This document shows, one piece after another, positions 51,101-64,000 of a DNA stretch of 64,000 nucleotides. The notes beneath the pieces are model-generated. The model ran no database searches, was not told where the DNA came from, and saw only the letters and a list, made by a program, of their open reading frames with translations. The position numbers were made by a program, and so were the translations under genes. Position 1 is the stretch's first letter; each line of letters begins with the position of its first letter. Source of the stretch: Lota lota (lineage: Eukaryota > Chordata > Actinopteri > Gadiformes > Lotidae); contig JACYXH010000001.1 of assembly GCA_026745465.1 (NCBI GenBank), positions 236,001-300,000 on the forward strand. The letters are read 5' to 3'.

Positions 51101-52699
51101 ATACAATCCAATTGGGGACATCTTTCAGTTGCTGATTAAAACAACCATGTTTCTGATTAAATGCCAAAAGGAGAGGGAAAAGAGATAATATGGTACAGAG
51201 AGTAAAATAAAGTATTTTCCCTTAGCCTGGTCTTTAATAAAGAACATGTAAGGCGGTCTTCAACAAATGAAGAACAACACTTGTGGACAAAGGGGTAGAG
51301 TCAATACCCATATAATAGTGGTACTTTTACTACTATAGCTTTATCTTGAAATCAATGTTATTTAAAACATCAGCCTGCTCAAATGAAGAAGTGAGCTAAA
51401 AAGGCAGGTTTTACTGGATACAGAACATTTCAGAACAAGGAGTGCCAGGACAGAAGAAGATAGACAGCACAGAGGCCCAACAGGACGCAGACTGATAAAG
51501 ATGAACATTTGGAAAAACAATACAAAATGATTTCCCAGTAACCTATAGCTACTATTCGAACGCTTAACAAGACTTACACACCTGGGCCTTTGGCTAGCAG
51601 ATGAACCTCACTCCCTGCATATTCCTCTACTATCACTCTATTCTTTACAGACAGTTGGCATATAATACCATTATCGTCATACAGTATCCCATGTTTTTCC
51701 TAATCTCGGATCTAGCAGTACGACTATAGTATAACTTCTGGGGAAGATGGCACAGAGCATGGGTCGTAAACCAAGAACTGAAAGGGAAATAAGTATACCT
51801 TGTTTCCTGTTTCATTACAGAGATATTCTACCAAAGAGAAAATCAACACCTTGTGCATGGTGTTGATTGAACTTTCACAGCCACTTAACAGTTTACTGGT
51901 GCTGGCAGAGTTTGTGTTTGCCATTAACAGCTAAGTACACACTAACAGATGCCCGCTTCCAGCAACATGATTTATCAAAACAAATATTAAGTCAAAGAAA
52001 GTGACGTTTTCCTGTCCTGGTATGTGTGTGAATGAGATTCCTGGGTAGGCGGGGGGGGGGGGGGGGGGGGGGATAGAGGGACAGACTTCCGAGGGGGTTG
52101 AGGTATGCGTAGGAGTGGGTTTGCAAAGATAACAAACTGTGTGGAGTTACAACGGATGGGGCTCCAGCAATGTGTTAATAAGCACAATTACTTAATTAAT
52201 TCACTCAATTAAAGTTGATAATATTTTCTAAGAATTTTTAGTTGGTACGTTAACAAACCCAATAACTTATTTGCATAACAAGCCTAAAATATACCCATCC
52301 CCTTAGGTTTCCCCCTTTATTCAGGGCTGTGAAGGGGGATCACCATCCTGACTAAGAAGCAATCTGAGGCTGTTTTGAGAATGAGCTGCCAACCCTAACA
52401 AAATAAATGAAAACCTATTAATGGAAGGCTGTGTGTTTCTTTAAGCATATTCAACAATACTGCATAATTTACCTACATTTGATTGATTTTGCTAACTGTT
52501 TATTACACTAGGCAAGGCGATATACCTCACCCCTACGGAGTGTCCCAGCCCTTCATATATCTTTCTGTATGTGGCCCTCAGTGAAAAACGTTTGGACATC
52601 CCTGCCTTAACATAACCATCTCTAACGTAATACCATACCTAACCATCTTTACCCTAATACCTAAACTTAGCCATCTCTAAGTTAATACCTAAAGTAAGC

Positions 52700-52730
<31 letters not shown>

Positions 52731-53264
52731 CTTATACCTAAACTAGCCATCAATAACTTAATACCTAAACTAGCCATCTCATAAACCTACTAACCAGTGC
52801 ACCACTGAATAAAAATAAATAAATAACAGAACACATCCGCCTTTCCATTGGCTGTAACCTGACTAGCTACAGGTAGTCCCGTGGTCCCGGAAGGAAACGT
52901 CATTTTAATGACTTAGGCGTGCGCAATATGCCTTAAACCAATCAGCGGCTTGTAAACAAAATGGGGTTATGTATGCGGGTAAAACAAAGTATGTATTGCT
53001 ACGATGACTGAATCCAAATGTCGCCGAATTAACTTGTACAGCGACATAGTAGTATACGTATCGTTAGTCAACGTAACCAGTATTTAAAAAACGACAGTAC
53101 AGCTGTAAGAGTTTATGCTAAATGCTAGAGGTGACCAGGAAGCCCTCATTGTGGTCACAATTGAGAGGTCACAATCAGAACCAGATCTTACCCGATACTT
53201 TTATGCTCTCGCTTCTGCCGGCCAGGGCCGTCTCTGCCGTGGGCATCTGGGTCTTAGCAGACAT
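42162..53264 (-). CDS. msra: Peptide methionine sulfoxide reductase A, complete
   Basis: Reduces methionine-S-sulfoxide, free or in proteins, using thioredoxin. Six coding exons: 53264-53192, 50613-50545, 48257-48138, 47011-46907, 45335-45229, 42326-42162. They total 639 bases, giving 212 residues plus TGA. The start [18 protein letters not shown] matches fish MSRA openings, and the exon ends at a consensus donor. The catalytic motif [13 protein letters not shown] puts the nucleophilic Cys at about residue 51. [42 protein letters not shown] and [12 protein letters not shown] are family blocks. The recycling cysteines are in [13 protein letters not shown] near the C-terminus. No mitochondrial leader like that of the 235-residue human form is seen, so a cytosolic or nuclear form is likely unless an upstream start exists. 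Introns contain a LINE remnant and large minisatellites. Confidence 0.96.
42411..43145. mobile_element. Dispersed repeat, copy 2, with a CAGTGTTTCCC end, in the last msra intron
   Basis: It starts CAGTGTTTCCCATTAATTAC at 42411, the same type of end as the element at 212. It shares internal blocks with 505-1045 in the same orientation. The right end is not found and similarity stops near 43145, so this copy is probably 3'-truncated. Non-coding. Confidence 0.55.
43640..44160. repeat. Dispersed repeat R2-like, copy in msra intron
   Basis: Matches 50130-50520 in order: ATGCAAATGA, CACAAGTCCGCTTCAGAG, a CTAAAA..TTACGTCA versus ATGACATCA stretch, CACTGTTGCAGGTGCT, GGAAGTCAATGGGGAAAA, GGTGAACAACTCAGAGT and GGGGGGGCTATAACTCGCA. 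It is a short dispersed repeat without genes. Confidence 0.8.
44588..44625. repeat. Perfect 15-bp palindrome with 8-bp loop
   Basis: GTCTAGTTAGGGGAC and its exact complement GTCCCCTAACTAGAC flank TGTCATCT. The loop sequence TGTCATCT occurs again directly after the right arm. The site lies in the last msra intron. Confidence 0.9.
45420..46085 (-). mobile_element. L1-like LINE reverse transcriptase fragment interrupted by its own minisatellite
   Basis: On the minus strand the fragment has the first catalytic block ([20 protein letters not shown], with one Asp), then a [20 protein letters not shown] block. The YADD box ([16 protein letters not shown]) comes only after about 230 bases of 20-bp tandem repeat. 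The rest of the element is absent. The reading frame is broken across the array (12 copies of a 20-mer). It lies in an msra intron in the same orientation as msra. Confidence 0.85.
45508..45750. repeat. 20-bp minisatellite, 12 copies, within a LINE YADD motif
   Basis: Unit GTACAGGGCCACCTGGTGGC (plus strand), eleven copies identical and the last with CCTCC. On the minus strand the unit spells the codons of HQVALYA, the bases just before the ADD of the reverse transcriptase active site. Confidence 0.96.
46081..46380. repeat. Direct duplication of about 120 bp
   Basis: GTGAATGTGGATTTTCTATT followed by TAAAGTATTTGGATGACACC, AGTGGACA, ATGTATAGGCAGTCATGT and CATTCATGTGAACATAT occurs at 46081-46195. 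It occurs again with about 10-15 percent divergence at 46254-46375. Non-coding. Confidence 0.8.
46386..46906. other. msra intronic DNA without further features
   Basis: An 84-codon plus frame at 46640-46894 has no recognisable motif and runs antisense through the acceptor side of the msra intron. I see nothing else here. Confidence 0.4.
47075..48042. repeat. 21-22-bp C-rich minisatellite, about 45 copies, in msra intron
   Basis: Unit CCCCGCCTCCAGGAGCCACTA, with a C run of 3-6 and variants CCCTCCTCCAGG, CTCTCTGCCTCC and CTCCATCCCAGG arranged in recurring blocks. It fills the intron between the exons at 46907-47011 and 48138-48257, ending about 95 bases from the latter. On the sense (minus) strand of msra it is G-rich (CTGGAGGCGGGGG). 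Pro-rich frames of 334 and 427 codons on the plus strand are periodicity artefacts. Confidence 0.96.
48350..48480. mobile_element. Possible MITE fragment with repeated AATAAGCCGCA
   Basis: ACCGTATGTTTCTAAAATAA, GCCGCATTTTCTATAAGCCG and CAAATAAGCCGCATC resemble a widespread vertebrate short DNA-transposon family. Boundaries are not visible. Confidence 0.4.
48600..49590. other. msra intronic DNA
   Basis: No gene, long repeat or clear element is seen. 49130-49280 is locally GC-richer but has no splice-compatible frame that I recognise. Confidence 0.4.
49590..50060. repeat. Dispersed repeat R2, copy near 49.8 kb
   Basis: Carries the AAAAGGTTTGGTGCCGCTGT, GGGGGCGCTATAACTCG and TTTGCCTCAAGGACCCATAA blocks. 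The first and last of these are shared with 38440-38790 and the second with the other R2 copies. No coding potential. Confidence 0.75.
50090..50520. repeat. Dispersed repeat R2-like, copy directly upstream (in minus sense) of an msra exon end
   Basis: Close match to 43640-44160 (GGAAGTCAATGGGGAAAA, AACAACTCAGAGTTGTCAAA, GGGGGCGCTATAACTCGCAA). It ends about 25 bases from the splice donor of the msra exon 50545-50613. Confidence 0.8.
50640..53190. other. First msra intron
   Basis: Mostly AT-rich. Small tracts are a G run of about 20 at 52051-52071 and (TATC)n at 52693-52730. I see no genes. 52840-53060 has CG dinucleotides and a CGTCATTTTAATGA stretch, but it lies downstream of the msra start. 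Confidence 0.5.
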
Positions 53265-53374
53265 GTTTCCCGGTCGACTGTGGAAGCGATGACGCCAAAT
53301 GATACGCAGCCAAGCGGTGCCAACCATCTATGGGAGAAGGATCTGTCTGCGGACTGCAATACTACAGTTTACGC

Positions 53375-53445
53375 CCATGACAGGTTACGCCTCTTTCTAC
53401 AAGTTACGCCCCTTTCTACAGGTTACGCCCCTTCCTTCTTAAAGG
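53375..53445 (-). promoter_or_regulatory. Candidate msra promoter region with three short direct repeats
   Basis: Just upstream (higher coordinates) of the msra ATG, three tandem copies of a 19-20-base unit (GGTTACGCCCCTTTCTACA type) lie at about 53381-53432. GC-box-like GGGGCGTAAC appears on the minus strand in two of them. No TATA box is evident at a fitting position. The promoter role is inferred from position. Confidence 0.35.
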
Positions 53446-54219
53446 CGTATGAAGCTCCTAGGGCATTTTACTTTTCATCTGTTTCTCATCTATTATATTT
53501 GCAGTAGCCACAACGAAGGAAAAATATATGAAAAGATAGTTCGAGGAATAAGATGTGATCTTCAATGGCTGAATTTGCTTAAAGGATTTATAGTATAACT
53601 AATTATTGACAGATTAAAACAACCTGTGATAAAAAAGGAAATTTGCAAACAAGTTTATCACAACATTAAACTGATGTGTGATTTTTTTTTCTCTGTGGAG
53701 TGGTAGAAATTATTCATAAAATTATTTTTATAACGATATTTTTTACTGTGTGCAGTGGCGAAAAAAGTATTACATTGATCAATGATAAAAATAAAAAGTC
53801 AAAGATGTGTTAAAAGTAAGAAAATAACACCATCATCATTCAATTTGAAACATTCACATGTGAGACACCAACCAACCTGGCTGGTGCTAGCTTCACATGA
53901 AGCGCCACACGGGCATGCACCATGTGGGCCTTCACTGCGCCTGAAAAGAATACAACAACGCATAAGAAACGACACCAAAGTGTCCAACAATGTTCTCGCT
54001 TAACAAAGATGTTTCCTTCAGCGGGAAGGCCATTGAGGGCATAAGCAAAATAGCGTCTTAATGTCGATCATTTCTGACAGCTCACAGCATGTAGCAACAA
54101 TGGAAAAGCATATGCGAACTCCAAAGTAATGTTATAAACCCAATAACCATTGTTTTATAATGGCATACGCATGTTGTATGTCTTCGAATATAAAGTACAC
54201 ACGTTTACTGTTAAGGAAC

Positions 54220-54817
54220 GTAGAGCGAGTGGACCCAAAACTCAACACATACACACGCAGAGTAAATCATCCAGGGGTTTACTGAGGGCAACAAAAGAGT
54301 AAAGGCAGGGGAAAGGAGGACGAGGCGAGGGGCTTGGTGGCAGGCGGGTAGTCAGACAGGCGGGTAGTCAGACAGGCCGGGGGTTCGGCAACAGGCGGGT
54401 AGTCAGACAGGCGGGTAGTCTGACAGGCTGGGGGTTCGGCAACAGGCGGGTAGTCAGACAGGCGGGTAGTCAGACAGGCCGGGGGTCAGACAGGCGGGTA
54501 GTCAGACAGGCGGGTAGTCAGACAGGCCGGGGGTCAGACAGGCCGGGGTGTTAACGTTCGAACTGAAGACCCAAACGCAAGACACAGACGATGAGACGGG
54601 GGAAGGATTCAAGGGGTTTATTTTCCACGGTACAGGCAAGGGCAAGACAGGTGGATGGTCAGGCAGGCAGGGGTTCGTTGGCAGACGGGTATTAAGCAGG
54701 CCGAGGGACGTAGGCAGGAGGGTGGTCAGGCAGGCGAGTTGTCGATAACGGCAGACAGGAACGAGGAACAGGAATCACACCGGGAATAGGAACGGGAGCA
54801 GGAACTAAACACAGGGA

Positions 54818-54889
<72 letters not shown>

Positions 54890-54900
54890 CTATGGTACGC
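54220..54900. repeat. Dispersed repeat with embedded 16-bp and 6-bp tandem arrays
   Basis: Two related starts (GTGGACCCAAAACTCAACAC at 54231 and ACTGAAGACCCAAACGCAAG at 54560) are each followed by a GGGTTTA motif and a CAGGCAAGG or CAGGGG stretch, suggesting two copies of one element. Between them, 54340-54545 is an array of GCGGGTAGTCAGACAG with CGGGGG variants. 54819-54890 is (GAGGAC)n, about 12 units. Confidence 0.8.
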
Positions 54901-55429
54901 TGGACCGAGGTAACTAACTCAGAGAGTGTTGACAACGAACTGGCGCCGGCTGCTTGCTGAACGGGGAAGAAGTAGGGTGCGTTGATTGGTGATTGATGAC
55001 AGGAGTGGAGAGCGGAGTGCACGTGGTAAATTGGTGACAGGAATGTAAACAAGGGCACATGGTGTAGTGGCAGCCGGCGCAGCTAGGTGGAGGCAGAGGA
55101 TGGCGTAACACGGGGGTTCGGCAACAGGCAAGTCGGCAGACTGAACACAGGGTTAGCAAAAGCGACGGAACACAATAGCAAATCATCTGGACACGAGGAA
55201 GGGCCAGGGGCGAGGTACTGACTGATTAAGACATGAAGCATCTGATCCATGCAGGAGATCTCTTTTTGAGAGTGTAGTGATGGCTGGTTGAACCTGTGCA
55301 CACTGATTGCTCACTGTACAACAGGTGTGCAGCCTCACCCAGCCCCAGAGTCCAATCAGTCTGACTCGGGCCAGGTGAGGCTGCTTAAACCAGCCGTCAT
55401 CCACACACACTCCACAGTGTGTTTGTAGG

Positions 55430-55885
55430 AGTGTTTAAATGAGTTTGTTAGAAGTGTATTAATAGGAGTGTAGACATAGGAGTGTGTTCATATGAGTGTT
55501 TACAGGAGTGTGTTTAAGGAGTGTGTTTAAGGAGTGATTATAGAAGTGTGTTTATAGAAATGAGTTTCTACGAGTGTGTTAGGAGTGAGGTTATAGTAGT
55601 GTTTATAGGAGTGTGGTTATAGGAGTGTGTTAGGAGTGAGGTTATATTAGTGTTTATAGGACTGTGATTATAGGAGTGTGTTAGGAGTGAGGTTATAGTA
55701 GTGTTTATAGGACTGTGGTTATAGGAGTGTGTTAGGAGTGAGGTTATAGTAGTGTTTATAGGACTGTGGTTATAGGAGTGTGTTAGGAGTGAGGTTATAG
55801 TAGTGTTTATAGGACTGTGGTTATAGGAGTGTGTTAGGAGTGAGGTTATAGTAGTGTTTATAGGACTGTGGTTATAGGAGTGTGT
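55430..55885. repeat. 51-bp minisatellite grown from GAGTGTGTT-type short repeats
   Basis: From 55430 the DNA is a loose GGAGTGTTTATAGGAGTGTG pattern. From about 55570 it settles into a 51-base unit containing GGTTATAGTAGTGTTTATAG and GACTGTGGTTATAGGAGTGT, about six copies, the last four or five nearly identical. The 17-codon minus frame (SYNHSPINTTITSLLTH) is a by-product. Confidence 0.92.
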
Positions 55886-56689
55886 CATAGTCTGACTCTG
55901 TCTGCGGTCGGATAGTCTTTTTTGCTTGTTGTTCCTAACTGACTTTAATGTCCCAGAAATATCTAAGTGGCAGCCTTGATAAGAGCTATTCGAATTATCT
56001 TCATGCTAAGGAAAGGTGCTTTAATGCTTCCTTTCTCATCTCCTTTAGCATAGGTTACACTGGACCATTGAAAGGAAAGGAGATAATGCCGTCCCACAAT
56101 TCCTTGCGTCAGGAACCTTTCAAACGAACCACGATCATTTTAGTTGATTTCATTCGATCTTTGAAGTAGTATGGAGCACAGCGATAGCAAGCAGAATGGA
56201 GGGAATTGATCCTAACTAATGCCGGCAGTGAGATTCGAGTTACTCGTTTAAGACATCTGAATGTCCGCTGAGCACCTTGTGTGTGCTGATTTTATTCTTG
56301 ATCGCTCCTTCCTCCTTGGTGAGGAGGGGCTGTGTTCCTCAGTGACAGTTCCTCGATATTTGCTTTGCCTTATCTGGTTATCGTTTTGAGTGACATGTAC
56401 AATTGAGTGGGATGAAAATGGGCCAATTGAAAAGGTTCACCCCAGGTCTTGACATCTATGTGACCTGACAAATACAGACAGCTACTAGACATTAGTCATA
56501 GTTCCTGTTCTTTTTCTTGCCTGTTGTTGTTCTTGACCAGTCTCAACCGGCTCTGGGTGAACTAAGCTTGACCTGTGTTATTAGGCATGGGGTTATGTAA
56601 GGCTAATAGGGTTATGTGTGTATTCATGGCACCTCAATGTATTTGTGTACTCAACACTGCTCATGACTATTCTCAGACCTAATCTCCCT
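55886..56689. other. Intergenic DNA
   Basis: No gene is recognised and there is no long repeat. Short open frames have no motif support. Confidence 0.4.
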
Positions 56690-57312
56690 TTACCACACCA
56701 GCAGAACCATCATCTCCTTACCACACCAGCAGAACCATCATCTCCTTACCACACCAGCAGAACCATCATCTCCTTACCACACCAGCAGAACCATCATCTC
56801 CTTACCACACCAGCAGAACCCTCAGCTTCTCAGAACAAGACCCTCTAGCCATCATCTCCTTACCACACCAGCAGAACCCTCAGCTTCTCAGAACAAGACC
56901 TTCTAGCCATCATCTCCTTACCACACCAGCAGAACCATCATCTCCTTACCACACCAGCAGAACCCTCAGCTCCTCAGAACAAGACCTTCTAGCCATCATC
57001 TCCTTACCACACCAGGAGAACCATCAGCTCCTTACCACACCAGCAGAACCATCATCTCCTTACCACACCAGCAGAACCCTCAGCTCCTCAGAACAAGACC
57101 TTCTAGCCATCATCTCCTTACCACACCAGCAGAACCATCATCTCCTTACCACACCAGCAGAACCCTCAGCTCCTCAGAACAAGACCTTCTAGCCATCATC
57201 TCCTTACCACACCAGCAGAACCATCATCTCCTTACCACACCAGCAGAACCATCATCTCCTTACCACACCAGCAGAACCCTCAGCTCCTCAGAACAAGACC
57301 TTCTAGCCATCC
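56690..57312. repeat. 28-bp minisatellite with higher-order structure
   Basis: Unit ATCTCCTTACCACACCAGCA plus GAACCATC (28 bases) repeats about 17 times. Every one to four units a longer insert CTCAGCTCCTCAGAACAAGA plus CCTTCTAGCC appears, so a larger repeating block is visible. Sequence similar to the insert also continues past the array (GACCTTCTAGCCATCCCAAG). Confidence 0.94.
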
Positions 57313-58515
57313 CAAGGGCCTGCCTGAAGACCTCTGGAGACAGGGCTTTCTCCATTGCTCCACCAACCCTTTGAAACAATGTGCTGGCTGATATCAAATC
57401 CGCAGATTCCGTTGGCGTTTTAAAAAAATCGAGTACTAACAAATTGATTTAGTTAAGCACTTAATGCATTGTTTTCAGTTTTTATCGTGCCCCTAATTTA
57501 GACTGTTGGTTTGTGTATTGGCTGTGCATACAATGTAAAATATTCTGTACAGCCCTTTAGTACCAACCTGGTTTGTTTTTAAGGCACCCTATATATAAAT
57601 TAAACTTAAACACAGAAGACACTATATTTTATGTATTTTCGTGGTGTTTCGTGGATACCACAAAACACCACAATCCTTTAAACAAGGGAACATCTAGTGT
57701 CAAGAGCAAGGTGAGAGTGTGGACCGCTTTAATAGGCCTAGTTTATAATGGCACATTAAATATAGCACACAAATCCTCAATAAGTGCATTGGCCGTGGAC
57801 TAATTTTGATAACAGTTCCAGGTAAACACTTATAATATGCCTATAATGGAAAACACTGGATACATTTTCAATACATTTTATTTGAAATAAACAACTGGTT
57901 CGTTTGTCAATATTTTAAACTTTTGATGAGATACAGCAAAAAACTGATATATGTTGATGAAAAAGTAACTATGCTCAATATAACATGTGAAGGAACACAG
58001 AGACACACATCGTTTCCGAGAGACCCTGATGCCTTGTGACTCAGCTGACCAATAGCAGGACAGCAAGACAGCAGTGCTGGTGGCTAGTTAGCATTGTAGC
58101 ACAGACCTGGTACACACATGTGGCAAAGGGTTCAGTAGGGCCCTGTTTCCTGCCAGGATGAAACATTACAAAATATCTTTCATCACAAACTAAATAGGAA
58201 CGTTTTCCCTTGGTAAGCATAATTCAATACATTTTATTTGTCACATGAATTCATTTAAAATGTAATTTAATTATGCTCAGAGAGGTAGACCAAAAACACA
58301 GGTCAATTGTGCACACCTGCATAAAGGTGGGAATGGTTTCCCTTTGGATTTCAGAAAATTGAGCACTCGTGTGACACTTTTTGGTTAAACTGTACAAGCA
58401 AAAGCAAGCAGTCAGAGAAAGTAGAATAAGTAGGGCTTACGGAGCTGGATAGAAACATGTTTGATATGTTTGATATGTATAGCCTGTATAACTCTACATG
58501 TGAAGGTGTTTGGAC
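57313..58515. other. Intergenic DNA between the 28-bp array and the ift172 stop codon
   Basis: AT-rich with no recognisable gene. It probably includes the ift172 3' untranslated region (minus strand, below 58516). A short frame at 57260-57442 on the minus strand (FRQALGMARRSCSEELRVLL) is partly array-derived. Confidence 0.4.
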
Positions 58516-62698
<4,183 letters not shown>

Positions 62699-62837
62699 CT
62701 GAAAACAAACGATACAAAACAAATACTTCAATAATATCCCAATATCTTTCTACCGACTGGATGTAACTGGACTTAATGCCGTGCGATATCGCACACACTC
62801 ACTCTGGAGAGTGGATTGCAACTGACTATCAGACATA

Positions 62838-63340
62838 TTATGTGTGTGCATGTCTGATGGTGGGGACCATGGACAAGACGGGACAAGATGACCGCCGGAT
62901 CTCTTGGTCCGAGTTCTGGCTCAGCCTTTCCGCATCAACTTCCTGATCCAACCCGTCTACCAAGTCGTCTGCTGGTCGACATGCGGCCTTTCCCTCGTGT
63001 CGCAGAACACAAGAGCACTTGAGCTCTTGGTTGAAGACCACGACCAGGTGAGAAGGGGACGCCACTGAGAAGTGCAGCCGTCGTCCACCAGAGCCAGTGA
63101 GGCCAGACAATCCCACTGACCAGAGCCCCAGCCAACCCTGTCGCTGGGGCGCCTCCTTCGAGCGGCACTCGAGCTTGGGAGGCAGCTCCTGGATAGCAAA
63201 GGCCGTCTTCGGAGCAGGCATCGTGCTGTTCTCTGAAACATCAGAGCGTGTGGTCCTGCTGGGCGTCACAGGTCCTTGGCCGGAGCGCAGGGAGGGAGCC
63301 AACCAGAGGAAGGGAACCCAGCAGGCAGGCTTGGTGGAAA
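62838..63340 (-). other. Unrecognised open frame upstream of the ift172 exons
   Basis: A minus-strand frame is open for about 165 codons outside the repeat array, ending at 62838. It includes APKTAFAIQELPPKLECRSK, LHFSVASPSHLVVVFNQELK, CSCVLRHEGKAACRPADDLV and DGLDQEVDAERLSQNSDQEI. Composition looks protein-like, with hydrophobic strands alternating with charged turns and several cysteines. It does not resemble IFT172 and I cannot name a family. The other strand is partly open as well (63097-63462). It could be an inserted gene fragment, a transposon piece or a chance frame in GC-rich DNA. The long continuation upstream is repeat translation. Confidence 0.3.
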
Positions 63341-64000
63341 ACGCTGTAGACCGGGGGGGGGGGGCACGTTGTGAGCCCCCAGAGGTGGGCTGTAGACCGG
63401 GGGGGGGGCACGTTGTGAGCCCCCAGAGGTGGGCTGTAGACCGGGGGGGGGGCACGTTGTGAGCCCCCAGAGGTGGGCTGTAGACCGGGGGGGGGCACGT
63501 TGTGAGCCCCCAGAGGTGGGCTGTAGACCGGGGGGGGGGCACGTTGTGAGCCCCCAGAGGTGGGCTGTAGACCGGGGGGGGGGGGGCACGTTGTGAGCCC
63601 CCAGAGGTGGGCTGTAGACCGGGGGGGGGCACGTTGTGAGCCCCTAGAGGTGGGCTGTAGACCGGGGGGGGGGGGCACGTTCTGAGCCCCCAGAGGTGGG
63701 CTGTAGACCGGGGGGGGGGGGGGCACGTTGTGAGCCCCCAGAGGTGGGCTGTAGACCGGGGGGGGGGGCACATTGTGAGCCCCCAGAGGTGGGCTGTAGA
63801 CCGGGGGGGGGGGGCACGTTGTGAGCCCCCAGAGGTGGGCTGTAGACCGGGGGGGGGCACATTGTGAGCCCCCAGAGGTGGGCTGTAGACCGGGGGGGGC
63901 ACATTGTGAGCCCCCAGAGGTGGGCTGTAGACCGGGGGGGGGGGCACGTTGTGAGCCCCCAGAGGTGGGCTGTAGACCGGGGGGGGCACATTGTGAGCCC
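63341..64000. repeat. G-rich minisatellite, 41-48-bp unit, about 15 copies, running off the window
   Basis: Unit GTTGTGAGCCCCCAGAGGTG plus GGCTGTAGACCGG, followed by a G run of 7-13 and CAC. Almost all copy-to-copy variation is in G-run length. Minor variants are CACATTG for CACGTTG and one CCCCTAGAGG. Right edge not reached. Confidence 0.96.

Noticed and set aside
53799..54003. Frames near 53.8-54.0 kb as an alternative msra first exon
   Set aside because: The exon at 53264-53192 already gives a fish-type MSRA start with a consensus donor and correct phase; these frames have no matching donor.
63241..63991. Proline-rich minus-strand frames up to 383 codons
   Set aside because: Three frames through the G-rich array are open at once, and residues follow the repeat unit; only the part below 63340 merits separate mention.

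Overview
The window is vertebrate genomic DNA, almost certainly from a ray-finned (teleost) fish. The genes have many short exons with GT..AG introns. The encoded proteins match vertebrate RFX6, MSRA and IFT172. The non-coding DNA is full of fish-type mobile elements and is unusually rich in microsatellites and minisatellites. I cannot name the species.

Layout. (1) 1-2256: intronic or upstream DNA with a hAT-like element, a (TA)n tract and a tRNA-derived SINE. (2) 2257-14079, plus strand: the last 17 coding exons of rfx6, starting inside the DNA-binding domain and ending at the stop codon. The exons sum to 2,475 bases, exactly 825 codons. Its introns hold minisatellites, a foldback element, a second SINE and a 1.9-kb array. 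(3) 14.1-29.2 kb: no recognisable cellular gene. It holds satellites, two fused, decayed Gypsy retrotransposon fragments and a complete hAT element end to end (TIRs plus an 8-bp target duplication). (4) 29.2-35.5 kb, plus strand: two tandem rhodopsin-like receptors of the OXER1/GPR31/HCAR type. The first is almost intact with a 1-base frameshift; the second is truncated and carries an 18-residue repeated N-terminus. (5) 35.6-42.1 kb: arrays, two exons of an unrecognised minus-strand gene and a promoter-like block. (6) 42162-53264, minus strand: complete msra, six coding exons, 212 residues. (7) 53.3-58.5 kb: tandem arrays. (8) 58516-62698, minus strand: the last six coding exons of ift172. (9) 62.8-64.0 kb: an unexplained open frame and a G-rich array that runs off the window.

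The genes do not form one pathway. RFX6 is a transcription factor, MSRA a protein-repair enzyme, IFT172 a ciliary transport subunit and the receptors are probably for lipid or acid ligands. The clearest theme is tandem-repeat birth: several arrays appear to have grown from recognisable parent sequences (an rfx6 exon end, a LINE reverse transcriptase active site, a receptor N-terminus). I found no convincing wholly new molecular system. The best leads are these repeat-birth cases, the chimeric retroelement frame and the receptor N-terminal repeat.
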